64,000 nucleotides of DNA, taken from Chthonomonas sp. UBA2362. GTDB taxonomy: Bacteria > Armatimonadota > Fimbriimonadia > Fimbriimonadales > Fimbriimonadaceae. Positions 16,880 through 24,483 of this stretch are shown piece by piece. Location of the stretch: contig DDTO01000004.1 in NCBI GenBank assembly GCA_002344135.1, positions 634,129 to 698,128 on the forward strand, written 5' to 3'. Numbering within the stretch: the stretch's first letter is position 1; every line of letters starts with the position of its first letter. The notes under the pieces were generated by a model that was not told the DNA's origin, did no database searches, and saw only the letters and a list, made by a program, of their open reading frames with translations. The position numbers and the translations under genes are program-made.

Positions 16880-17625
16880 GCGACAGGTTCGCGCCGGTAG
16901 CCGACCATCTGCAAAAAGGCCTGTTCGAGGGTCGGCTCCCCGGTGGCGGCGAGCAAGTCGCTCACCGATCCACGCCCACATATCCGTCCGTGGTGGATGA
17001 TCGCGATCTCGTCGCAGAGCCTCTCGGCCTCGGTCATGATGTGGGTGCTGAAAACCACGGTCTTGCCCTGAATCCTTGCTTCTTCGATGAACTCCATGAT
17101 CGTCTGGCTCGTGACGACGTCTAGACCGACGGTGGGCTCGTCGAAGAAGAGCACGGGCGGATCATGGAGGATTGTGCGCGCGATCGAGACCCTTTGCTTC
17201 TGGCCGGTCGAAAGCTTGTCGCACAGCCGATCACCGAATTCCTCGAGACCGAGTTTGCGCCACGCGAAGTCGATTCGCTCTTTCAGCCGCGCGCCGCTCA
17301 GGCCATAGAGGCCGGCGAAGTACTGCAATACTTCGCGACCGGTGAGGCGACCATAGAGGGCGGTGCTCGTGCTCAGAAATCCGATCGAGGCCCGGACCTT
17401 CTCGGGTTGCTGGGAGACGTCGAAGCCGGCGACCTCCGCGCTACCCGCTGTGGCCCGTACGACGGTCGAAAGGATGCGCAGCACCGTCGTCTTGCCGGCT
17501 CCATTAACGCCCAGCAGGCCGAAGATACGACCCGGCTGCGCCTCGATGTCGACCCCATCGACCGCTCGGACCTCTCCGCGCTTCGAATCGGGGAAGACCT
17601 TGACCAGGCCTTGAGTTCTGACCAC
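16876..17625 (-). CDS. ABC exporter ATPase (NatA-like)
   Basis: A 249-residue ATPase of the ABC-2/NatA class. Walker A is GVNGAGKTTVLRIL, the signature is LSTGQKQRVSIARTI and Walker B is VLFFDEPTVGLD, followed by the VFSTHIMTEAERL H-loop. It should energise the NatB-like permease at 14219-15427 on the same strand. The two are separated by the PEP-CTERM and DinB genes, which read the other way. The start is GTG; a CATAAT box ends 7 nt before it. It is divergent from the response regulator gene. Confidence 0.9.
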   Translation of the reverse strand: MVRTQGLVKVFPDSKRGEVRAVDGVDIEAQPGRIFGLLGVNGAGKTTVLRILSTVVRATAGSAEVAGFDVSQQPEKVRASIGFLSTSTALYGRLTGREVLQYFAGLYGLSGARLKERIDFAWRKLGLEEFGDRLCDKLSTGQKQRVSIARTILHDPPVLFFDEPTVGLDVVTSQTIMEFIEEARIQGKTVVFSTHIMTEAERLCDEIAIIHHGRICGRGSVSDLLAATGEPTLEQAFLQMVGYRREPVA

Positions 17626-17632
17626 GACGCCG

Positions 17633-17638
17633 ATTATG
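17633..17638 (-). promoter_or_regulatory. -10-like box of leaderless type (ABC ATPase gene)
   Basis: CATAAT on the minus strand ends 7 nt before the GTG start at 17623-17625; no ribosome binding site is visible in the gap. Confidence 0.4.
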
Positions 17639-17671
17639 CTCTTCTGGAGTCTCTCGCGGCCTCGATCGCGT

Positions 17672-17700
17672 TTGACAGGAAGGCCCGCATGAAGTAGAAT
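17672..17700 (+). promoter_or_regulatory. Sigma-70-type promoter of the response regulator gene
   Basis: A consensus -35 TTGACA (17672-17677), a 17-nt spacer and a -10 TAGAAT (17695-17700). The transcript would start near 17707, giving a leader of about 20 nt with a GGAGA ribosome binding site at 17718-17722. This is the clearest promoter in the window. Confidence 0.75.
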
Positions 17701-17726
17701 GGGCCCAACCTCTTCTTGGAGACCCT

Positions 17727-18134
17727 ATGGCCCTAAAGATTCTTGTTTGCGACGACGAGCGACATATCGTGCGACTGATTCAAGTCAACCTGGAAAAGCA
17801 GGGGTACCAGGTCGTCACCGCATTCGACGGGAAAGAGGGGCTCGAAAAGGTGAAGTCCGAGAAGCCGGACCTCCTCGTCCTCGACGTCATGATGCCGTAC
17901 ATGGACGGGTTCGAAGTGCTCAAGTCTCTGCGCAAGGAGCCCGAAACTCAGGACCTGCCCGTCATCATGCTCACCGCGAAGGCCCAGGACAAGGACGTGT
18001 TCGAGGGTTATCACTACGGGGCCGACATGTACCTGACCAAGCCCTTCAACCCGATGGAACTCGTGACCTTCGTCAAGCGCATCGCACAAGGCAAGGGCGG
18101 CGACACGAGCGGCCCGAAGCGCTACGAAGTCTAG
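17727..18134 (+). CDS. Single-domain response regulator (CheY-like receiver)
   Basis: A 135-residue receiver domain with no output domain. The acidic pair is in ILVCDDERHIV, the phospho-acceptor Asp is in LLVLDVMMPYMDGFEVL, the Thr is in VIMLTAKAQD and the Lys in MYLTKPFNP. It would relay a signal by phosphorylation from a histidine kinase; none is encoded nearby. It resembles stand-alone regulators that act by protein contact. A strong promoter and a GGAGA site precede the ATG. Confidence 0.92.
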   Translation: MALKILVCDDERHIVRLIQVNLEKQGYQVVTAFDGKEGLEKVKSEKPDLLVLDVMMPYMDGFEVLKSLRKEPETQDLPVIMLTAKAQDKDVFEGYHYGADMYLTKPFNPMELVTFVKRIAQGKGGDTSGPKRYEV

Positions 18135-18178
18135 CCTGGGGCCCATCCGCCGTAGGCTTCCGGGCCCCGTCTCAGGAG

Positions 18179-18775
18179 TTAGCCGAGCAGACAGAAAGCG
18201 AGGTCTTCCTTTTTGCCGTCGCATGGGTCGATGAGCGGTGAACTCCATCCCCCTGCATCATGCCATCCGGCGTCACAACCCTTGATCGGCCGAGCAGCCG
18301 ACCACTGGAAGTCGACGGAGCCGATCTGAACCGAGTCGGCGTCCGACTCGGCGACGCGGAACCAGTAGTGCCCCGCCGGAACGTTGATCGGGGCCGCGAG
18401 GCTCGCGGTGAATCGGTAGACGACCTTGCCGGTGCAGTCCACGGCAGCCGCAACCGCCTGCGGCGTCAGGCACCGCTGGAAGAGGATCTTCCCAGGCCGA
18501 CAGCCGCCTTCCTCATAGATGGCGATGTAGTACACGCGATTCAACTGCTGGATGCTGCTGACCGTGCCCCACCATCGGAAGTGGCGGACGGCATAGTTGT
18601 CTTGGAACCGGAAGTCGTCCGCGGCGGCCCGAGGCATCGGGAACGGATTGGTGCAGCTAATGACAGTGCTGACGTGCGAACCGAGGGGCTGATCGTAAAG
18701 TTGACGATACTGGGCTTGGGCGGCGGCGGCGAGAGCCAGTCCGGCTACGACGAGAGTGTGGGTGATTGTACGCAT
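18179..18775 (-). CDS. Hypothetical secreted protein
   Basis: A 198-residue exported protein with a clear signal peptide (MRTITHTLVVAGLALAAAAQ then AQ). The mature part is beta-rich and resembles the lectin-like or jelly-roll domains of surface proteins in this kind of genome (ADDFRFQDNYAVRHFRWWG, VPAGHYWFRVAESDADSVQIG). It has several Cys (SCTNPF, GGCRPG, QRCLTP, DCTGK, KGCDAG, DPCDG, FCLLG) suggesting disulfides. No PEP-CTERM or dockerin tail is present. An AGGAGA site and a GC hairpin precede the ATG. Function unknown. Confidence 0.72.
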   Translation of the reverse strand: MRTITHTLVVAGLALAAAAQAQYRQLYDQPLGSHVSTVISCTNPFPMPRAAADDFRFQDNYAVRHFRWWGTVSSIQQLNRVYYIAIYEEGGCRPGKILFQRCLTPQAVAAAVDCTGKVVYRFTASLAAPINVPAGHYWFRVAESDADSVQIGSVDFQWSAARPIKGCDAGWHDAGGWSSPLIDPCDGKKEDLAFCLLG

Positions 18776-18793
18776 TTCCTTGTTTCTCCTTTG

Positions 18794-18813
18794 GGCCGGT
18801 CTTTGTGCCGGCC
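18794..18813 (-). promoter_or_regulatory. 5' leader hairpin before the ribosome binding site
   Basis: GGCCGG stem at 18794-18799 pairs with CCGGCC at 18808-18813 around an 8-nt loop. On the sense strand it lies 3 nt before the AGGAG site of the secreted protein gene starting at 18775. Confidence 0.5.
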
Positions 18814-18877
18814 ACGGGAGGCGAGAACGCGCGTCCCGCCGAGCCGTTCGGCAGGATAGGAACAAGGACCCAGGCGC

Positions 18878-20722
18878 CTAGTGCGGGAGCGGCAGCCCGA
18901 AAGCAGCCAGCCATTCGCGCTGCTTTCTTATCCGCTCCAAGGGGTCGGCGGGCAGGTTGAAGGGCCGGCCACGGGCGTCGATCATGATGCCCACCAGCCC
19001 GCCCTCGAGTCTCATACTCCCCGACTTGCCCTTACCGAATCCGGCGTCGAAGTTCTTCGTCGGCTCGATCTCCAAGTCCAAAAACTCGCCACGCCCGAGC
19101 GGGATCACCTTCAGCTCGCCGAAGTTCACCGTCTCGTTCACGCCCGATCCGCGGACCGTCACCACGGGTTCACCGGGCTTGCCCACGCCGACCGGCGAGA
19201 TGTTGTGGCCGCATTTGACGATGCAGTCGTATTCGAAGACCTGTCGCGCGGCCTCGTAGAAGTGCTCGCTGAGCACGCCGAGGTGGGGCATCATGAAGAT
19301 CGAGTCGACGGTGATCATGGTGATGCCCTCCGGCTGGTAGGCGTCGAGCATCATGAGGGCCGATTGGGCGCGGTCGGGCGCATGGGAGAGCACGCCGCCC
19401 GAGCCGATGATCATGTTCAGATCCATCATCTTGATCAGCGTCTGGCCGCTCGACTGCTGGTCGAAGATCTGGCCGATGTCGCGCTGTTGCTGAGAGCCGG
19501 TAAGAGAGCGCGCGAGCGACTTGTGGTGATCGAAGGCCAGCCGGAGCGCCTCTCGGGCGACCGCGTGCTCCATCAGCAGGTCCTCGTAGGAGTGGGGGAT
19601 CGTCGTGGGGCGGATCATCTTGTTGCGCAGCCGGTTCCGCACCTCGTAGGGATCGATCTGAAGGGGCAGCCACCGCGCGATGTTCTCGATCCCCGCCTCC
19701 TTGAGGACGTTGCAGATCGAGTACGACATCCCCAAGTTGGCCGATACGGTGCGGTTGTAGATTCCGCCGAAAACGGAGAAGACGTCCGTCGTCGCGCCCC
19801 CGATGTCCACGCCGAGGATGTTGATCTTCTCCTGGTCCGCGTAGGCTTTCATCAGCTTGCCGACCGCGTTCGGCGTGGCCATGACCTCCTCGCTCGTCCA
19901 GTCGAGCAGCTTCGAGTAGCCGGGCGCTTGCTGCATCACGTGCTCGAGGAACATCTCGTGGATCTCGTCGCGCGCCGGATCGAGGTTCTCCTTGTCAAGG
20001 CTGGGCCGGATATTGTCCACGATCTTCAAGGCGATCGACTCGCCCAAGACCGAGCCCACGTCCTCGCGGGCGTCGCGATTCCCGGCGAAGATCACCGGCA
20101 GTTTCATGTCGCCGAAGCGCGGTTTCGGGTCGGCGCGGCGGATCACCTCCGCCATGTCCACCAGGTGCGACTTGGTGCCGCCGTCGGTCCCGCCCGACAT
20201 GAGGATAATGTCCGGGCGGAGCTGCCGCAGCCGCTCCACCTTTTGGAACTCCTTGCGTCCGTCGTCGATCGCCAGCGTGTCCATCAGGATCGCCCCGGCG
20301 CCGAGGGCGGCTCGCTCGGCGGACTCGGCGGACATCGCCTTCACGACCCCCGCCACCATCATCTGCAGGCCGCCGCCGGCAGACGACGTCGAGACGTACA
20401 GATCGGCGGCGGAAAGGGGATCGGGGCGTTGGCCCTCCTCCTTCCCTTCCTTCTGCAGCCGCCAGACGTGACCGTCTTCGAGCAGCTTGCGCCGGCCGGG
20501 CGAGAAGCCTTCGGGCACCGTTTCCTCGGTGATCTCCTCGAGCTCGGTGATCGAGTTGACGACCCCGACGGTCACATCCTCGAACGGCCGCTCGACGGTG
20601 GTCGGCGCCTCACCGCGCGCGACGAGCCGGTACTCGCCGCCGGGATTGCGCTCGATCAAAATCGCCTTCGTCGTCGTCGATCCGCAGTCGGTCGCCACGA
20701 TCCTCAGGATGTCGCTGGACAT
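18878..20722 (-). CDS. MutL/GlmL-family protein (mutase accessory, actin-like ATPase fold)
   Basis: A 614-residue protein of the glutamate-mutase MutL/GlmL family. The N-terminal phosphate loop TDCGSTTTKAILIER and a second motif ILGVDIGGATTDVFSVF are the two actin-like nucleotide-binding segments. IILMSGGTDGGTKSH and VIFAGNRDARE are family blocks. GlmL is encoded with B12-dependent mutases and is thought to act as a chaperone or reactivator. No mutase or B12 gene is present in this window, so the partner is unknown. A CATAAT box ends 8 nt before the ATG, with no ribosome binding site. Confidence 0.82.
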   Translation of the reverse strand: MSSDILRIVATDCGSTTTKAILIERNPGGEYRLVARGEAPTTVERPFEDVTVGVVNSITELEEITEETVPEGFSPGRRKLLEDGHVWRLQKEGKEEGQRPDPLSAADLYVSTSSAGGGLQMMVAGVVKAMSAESAERAALGAGAILMDTLAIDDGRKEFQKVERLRQLRPDIILMSGGTDGGTKSHLVDMAEVIRRADPKPRFGDMKLPVIFAGNRDAREDVGSVLGESIALKIVDNIRPSLDKENLDPARDEIHEMFLEHVMQQAPGYSKLLDWTSEEVMATPNAVGKLMKAYADQEKINILGVDIGGATTDVFSVFGGIYNRTVSANLGMSYSICNVLKEAGIENIARWLPLQIDPYEVRNRLRNKMIRPTTIPHSYEDLLMEHAVAREALRLAFDHHKSLARSLTGSQQQRDIGQIFDQQSSGQTLIKMMDLNMIIGSGGVLSHAPDRAQSALMMLDAYQPEGITMITVDSIFMMPHLGVLSEHFYEAARQVFEYDCIVKCGHNISPVGVGKPGEPVVTVRGSGVNETVNFGELKVIPLGRGEFLDLEIEPTKNFDAGFGKGKSGSMRLEGGLVGIMIDARGRPFNLPADPLERIRKQREWLAAFGLPLPH

Positions 20723-20730
20723 AGAGCCAA

Positions 20731-20736
20731 ATTATG
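20731..20736 (-). promoter_or_regulatory. -10-like box of leaderless type (MutL-like gene)
   Basis: CATAAT on the minus strand ends 8 nt before the ATG at 20720-20722. Confidence 0.4.
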
Positions 20737-20816
20737 GGTCGGGCGGGCTCGCTTCCGCTTGGCGCATGGCCCGCCCCGGCCCCTAGGCTCAGGGAAAGCT
20801 TCCGGAGGGCTGGGCA

Positions 20817-20920
20817 ATGGCTCCCCCTCGTCCCCGACGAGGGGGACCTTCGCCGCGAAGCGCGCGAAGAGGGGGAGTAATCCGAATCCCTCTCGTCCCC
20901 CGACGAGGGGGAGTAATAGT
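20817..20920. repeat. Degenerate copies of a GC-rich palindromic repeat
   Basis: Stretches of the type CCCCTCGTCCCCGACGAGGG, each an inverted repeat, followed by GAGGGGGAGTAATCCGAATC. The same words recur at 20962-21050 and 44541-44680. The 380-nt gap between the MutL-like and protease genes is made almost only of these repeats. Confidence 0.6.
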
Positions 20921-20961
20921 CCACCCCTTCGTGGGGATCGGCGGATGTCAAACCGACATTC

Positions 20962-21028
20962 ATTACTCCCCCTCAGGCACGGGCTTCGCCCGGCCAGTTT
21001 CCCCCTCGTTCGCACGAGGGGGAGTAAT
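20962..21028. repeat. 67-nt MITE/REP-like element with terminal inverted repeats
   Basis: The element starts ATTACTCCCCCT (20962-20973) and ends with the exact complement AGGGGGAGTAAT (21017-21028). Inside are a GGGCTTCGCCC hairpin and a CCCCCTCGTTCGCACGAGGG hairpin. A related copy in the other orientation lies at 44543-44606. No transposase is nearby. Confidence 0.65.
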
Positions 21029-21102
21029 CCGAATCCCCCTCGTTTGCAGGAGGGGGAGCCCGGGTGCCCGGCGAAACCTTTGTTACAATGAAAGTCGAGG
21101 CT

Positions 21103-21897
21103 ATGAAGCAGCTCCTCTCATTGGTCCTCGCGATCGCCGCCGTGCCCGCGATGGCGATCTTCCCCGACAACCCCGAACCCGGCTTCGGGGCGGTGGGGCG
21201 GCTTCTGCTGAACCAGGGCGGGCAGTGGGTGGTCAACGGGAGCGCGGTCGCCATCACCCCGACCCACGTCCTTACCGTCTGGCACGTGAACAACTCGACG
21301 CACTTCGAGTCGGTCACGGGGCAGATCATTCCAGTGACGAGCCGGTACCTCCATCCGGTCGCCGACCTGGCGATCCTCAAGCTGGCGAGCCCGGTGGCCC
21401 AGACCGCGCCGGTCTACTTCGGCCCCCTCTCGACCCTGCTGGGGCAGCCCTGCAAGCTGGTGGGCTACGGGATGACCGGGATCGCGAGGACGCTGGGCTG
21501 GGAGATTCAGGACGGAACCCAGGGCGTGCGGCGCTCGGCGAACAACGTGATCGACTGGTTCGAGAACGTGACCCTGGACTTCGGTGGTGGACGGTTCAAG
21601 ACGACGGACTACCTGGTGTGCGACATCGACAACCCGAACGGCCTCTCGAACGGCTCGCTCGGCGGCCCGGCGGTGGCCGGCGAGGGCGGAATCGCGGCGT
21701 GGGACTCCGGCGGCCCGATGCTGGTCTTCAAGGACCGGATGTGGCGCGTCGCGGCGCTGCACGGGTTCGTCGATGTCCTGCCGGGCTCGGGCGTGCAGGA
21801 GCCGTTCCACTACGGCGGCCTGGCCTACAGCGGATACCTGACTCCCTACAAAAGCTGGATACAAATGGTGACGTTCGGGCTGAAGGGACCGAACTAA
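21103..21897 (+). CDS. Secreted trypsin-like (S1) serine protease
   Basis: A 264-residue exported protease with signal peptide MKQLLSLVLAIAAVPAMA. The catalytic triad is visible: His in THVLTVWHVNN (where chymotrypsins have TAAHC), Asp in HPVADLAILKL and Ser in AWDSGGPML. The length fits a single chymotrypsin-fold domain. Cys are few, so the usual disulfides are absent. The ATG at 21103 was chosen for the CGAGG site in front of it; in-frame ATGs at 21064 and 21088 are alternatives. A TACAAT box lies at 21084-21089. The target is unknown. Confidence 0.8.
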   Translation: MKQLLSLVLAIAAVPAMAIFPDNPEPGFGAVGRLLLNQGGQWVVNGSAVAITPTHVLTVWHVNNSTHFESVTGQIIPVTSRYLHPVADLAILKLASPVAQTAPVYFGPLSTLLGQPCKLVGYGMTGIARTLGWEIQDGTQGVRRSANNVIDWFENVTLDFGGGRFKTTDYLVCDIDNPNGLSNGSLGGPAVAGEGGIAAWDSGGPMLVFKDRMWRVAALHGFVDVLPGSGVQEPFHYGGLAYSGYLTPYKSWIQMVTFGLKGPN

Positions 21898-21899
21898 GT

Positions 21900-21905
21900 T
21901 ACAAT
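21900..21905 (+). promoter_or_regulatory. -10-like box of leaderless type (GH109-like gene)
   Basis: TACAAT ends 7 nt before the ATG at 21913; no ribosome binding site is visible. Confidence 0.4.
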
Positions 21906-21912
21906 CCCTCTC

Positions 21913-23289
21913 ATGCCCAAGCGAATCGACCGCCGTGACTTCCTCAAGACCGCCGGAGCGGCCGGCCTCGGCCTGGCGACCGCCGGGATTCTGCCGACGA
22001 CGGCCTCGGCGCAGGAACGCAAGCCCTCCGGCGGCCAGTCGATGCTCGACTACGCGGCCCCCCGCATGGAGAAGGTCCGGTTCGGCGTCATCGGGGTCGG
22101 AGCGCGCGGAAGCGGGCATGTCAGCCAACTGCTGCTCCTGGAAGGCGTCGAGATCCCGGCGATCGCCGACAACCACGTGCCGACGGCGAACAACATCCTG
22201 GGCACGTTCAAGACGCGCAACGCCCCCGCACCGACGCTTTACACGAACGGCGATACCGACTACAAGCGGATGCTCGCCCGCGACGACATCGACGCCGTCC
22301 TGATCGCGACCCCTTGGTCCTGGCACGCCCGGATGGCCGTGGACGCGATGAACGCCGGCAAGCACGTGTTCCTCGAAGTGCCCGCCGCGATCACGACCGA
22401 GGAATGCTGGCAGCTCGTCGATACCTCCGAGAAGACTCGCCGGCACTGCATGATGATGGAGAACGTCTGCTACGGCCGCGAGGAACTGATGGTGCTCAAC
22501 ATGTGCCGGCTCGGCGTCTTCGGCGAACTCCTGCACGGCGAGGCGGCGTACATCCACGACCTGCGCGGCCAGATGCACGAGATCGAGCACGGCACCGGCT
22601 CGTGGCGGACCCTCGAATACACGAAGCGGAACGGCAACCTCTATCCCACCCACGGCCTCGGCCCGGTCTGCCAGTACATGAACATCAACCGTGGCGACCG
22701 GCTGGATTACCTTTCCTCGGTGAGCTCACCCAGCCGCGTGCGGGCGATCTACGCGCGACAGAAGTTCCCCGAAGGCCATGCACGGCGGAACCTCAAGTTC
22801 GTCTGCGGCGACATCAACACGACGATCGTCAAGACGGTGCGCGGGAAGTCGATCATGATCCAATGGGACGAGCAGCTGCCGCGCCCCTACAACCGCCTCA
22901 ACCTAATCCAAGGTACCCGCGGCGTGTGGGGCGGCTTCCCGGACCGCGTCGTTATCGAGGGCGAAACCAAATCCACCGACTCCTGGACCCAGCGCGACGA
23001 CCTCGCGCCGATCTACGAGAAGTACGACCACCCTCTCTGGAAGCGGATGGGAGAGGAGGCCAAGCGCAACGGCGGGCACGGCGGCATGGACTTCATCATG
23101 CTCTGGCGGCTCGTCTACTGTCTGCGCAACGGCCTGCCCTTGGACCAGGATGTCTACGACGCTGCCGCTTGGTCGGTGATCACGCCTCTCTCGGAGTGGT
23201 CGGTCGCGAACCGCTCGCAGTCGATCGACGTGCCGGACTTCACCCGCGGCAAGTGGCGGAACGCCAAGCCGCTCGAGATCGTGACTTAG
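21913..23289 (+). CDS. GH109-like glycosidase (Gfo/Idh/MocA fold, Tat-exported)
   Basis: A 458-residue protein. A twin-arginine signal, RRDFLKTAGAAGLGLATAG, is at the N-terminus. The NAD-binding fold follows (FGVIGVGARGSGH). MMENVCYGREELMVLNMCR and NGNLYPTHGLGPVCQYMNIN are hallmarks of glycoside hydrolase family 109 (alpha-N-acetylgalactosaminidase), which uses a bound NAD in an oxidation-elimination mechanism. The length matches GH109. It probably cleaves amino-sugar glycans outside the cytoplasm. It overlaps the end of the facing htrA gene by 4 nt. The GH109 assignment rests on remembered motifs; a generic oxidoreductase is the alternative. Confidence 0.82.
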   Translation: MPKRIDRRDFLKTAGAAGLGLATAGILPTTASAQERKPSGGQSMLDYAAPRMEKVRFGVIGVGARGSGHVSQLLLLEGVEIPAIADNHVPTANNILGTFKTRNAPAPTLYTNGDTDYKRMLARDDIDAVLIATPWSWHARMAVDAMNAGKHVFLEVPAAITTEECWQLVDTSEKTRRHCMMMENVCYGREELMVLNMCRLGVFGELLHGEAAYIHDLRGQMHEIEHGTGSWRTLEYTKRNGNLYPTHGLGPVCQYMNINRGDRLDYLSSVSSPSRVRAIYARQKFPEGHARRNLKFVCGDINTTIVKTVRGKSIMIQWDEQLPRPYNRLNLIQGTRGVWGGFPDRVVIEGETKSTDSWTQRDDLAPIYEKYDHPLWKRMGEEAKRNGGHGGMDFIMLWRLVYCLRNGLPLDQDVYDAAAWSVITPLSEWSVANRSQSIDVPDFTRGKWRNAKPLEIVT

Positions 23290-24413
23290 GACTCCGACAG
23301 GTCTTCGAGTGTGACTTTCGCCGACCGGGTCTCGCCGCGCGACCAGAACTTGACCTCGACGACCTCGCCCGGCCGCCGATCGAGCATCGTCAGCTGAAAG
23401 TCCATCGGCTCCTTGATGGTCTTGCCGTCGATCGCGAGAATCACGTCGAACCTTCCGATGCCCGCCCGTTCTGCCGGGCTTCCTCGGCGCGAGCTCTGGA
23501 TGAGAAGGCCGGCGGACGGAGGAGCCGCCCCCACGATGCTCTGCAGCTCTGCCCGGGCTCGCGGGTTCTCGAGCAGGCCCGCGCGCCGGTCGGTCTCGAT
23601 GCCGAGCCACCCGTAACGCACTCGCCCATGCTTGAGGATCTCGTCGACGATCCGCTTGGCGCGGTCGATGGGAATGGCGAACCCGATGCCGATCGAGCCA
23701 CCGCTGTTGCTCGCGATGGCGCTGTTGATGCCGACGAGTTCACCCTGGGCATTGGCCAAGGCTCCGCCGGAGTTCCCCTGGTTGATCGCCGCGTCGGTCT
23801 GGATTGCGTCGACGAGGATCGATGCTTCGGTCGGGAGGGTGCGCCCGAGGCTGCTCACGACGCCGACGCTGACGGTGTTCTCATATCCGAGCGGGTTGCC
23901 TACGGCGATGACCCACTCGCCGATTTCCAGCTTGGAACTCTGGCCTACGAGAGCAGGAGTGAGATTTCCACCCTCTACCTTGAGCACCGCGAGGTCCGAT
24001 CGGGAATCCGATCCGACGATCTTCGCGGCAAGGCTCTTGCCGTTGGAAAAGTGGACCCGCACCTCGGTGGCCCCCTCGACGACGTGGGCGTTGGTCACGA
24101 TGTGGCCGTCGCGGGAGATAACGACGCCGGAACCCTTCCCTTTCTGGGCAAACGTGTCACCGAACCAGGTTTGGCGCTGGGTGATCGTGTCGACGGCGAC
24201 GACCGCCGGCATGATCCGCTTGGCAGCCTCCCGAAAGTCGACCGGCGCCGGCAAGGCCTCGAGCGAGACGATCCTGACGCTGCCATCCCTTTCTCGCGCG
24301 AAGAAATCGGAAGCGGGGCCACCTTGTCTGGCGGTTTGGATCCAGCTGTTCAACTGGAGGGCAGCAAGGGCCCCGATGAATCCGGCAACGGCGATGATCA
24401 CGAACTTCTTCAT
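23286..24413 (-). CDS. HtrA/DegP-like periplasmic serine protease with one PDZ domain
   Basis: A 375-residue protein. The N-terminal hydrophobic segment (MKKFVIIAVAGFIGALAALQ) is a signal anchor or signal peptide. The trypsin-like domain has the triad His in HIVTNAHVVEGA, Asp in SRSDLAVLK and Ser in INQGNSGGALAN. One PDZ domain follows (SPAERAGIGRFDVILAIDGK). HtrA proteases handle envelope quality control under stress. One PDZ, as in DegS or many short HtrA proteins, is normal. A purine-rich site (AGGAAG) precedes the ATG. Confidence 0.93.
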   Translation of the reverse strand: MKKFVIIAVAGFIGALAALQLNSWIQTARQGGPASDFFARERDGSVRIVSLEALPAPVDFREAAKRIMPAVVAVDTITQRQTWFGDTFAQKGKGSGVVISRDGHIVTNAHVVEGATEVRVHFSNGKSLAAKIVGSDSRSDLAVLKVEGGNLTPALVGQSSKLEIGEWVIAVGNPLGYENTVSVGVVSSLGRTLPTEASILVDAIQTDAAINQGNSGGALANAQGELVGINSAIASNSGGSIGIGFAIPIDRAKRIVDEILKHGRVRYGWLGIETDRRAGLLENPRARAELQSIVGAAPPSAGLLIQSSRRGSPAERAGIGRFDVILAIDGKTIKEPMDFQLTMLDRRPGEVVEVKFWSRGETRSAKVTLEDLSES

Positions 24414-24483
24414 AGGCTTCCTACTGGGTGCTCACTATGAGAATACAGGCTCGGAACGCCGACCGTTCCCGCGGTCCTTCGCG

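Noticed and set aside
18136..18178. GGGGCCC/GGGCCCC inverted repeat after the response regulator as a terminator
   Set aside because: Short stem, no U-tract and a long loop; too weak to annotate.
18881..21091. 736-codon open frame on plus opposite the MutL-like gene
   Set aside because: His/Arg/Val-rich composition without motifs; a mirror of codon bias in the real minus-strand gene, and it runs through the intergenic repeats.
22314..24440. 708-codon open frame on plus across the GH109-like and HtrA genes
   Set aside because: Covers two genes on opposite strands; no start signal and no recognisable domain.
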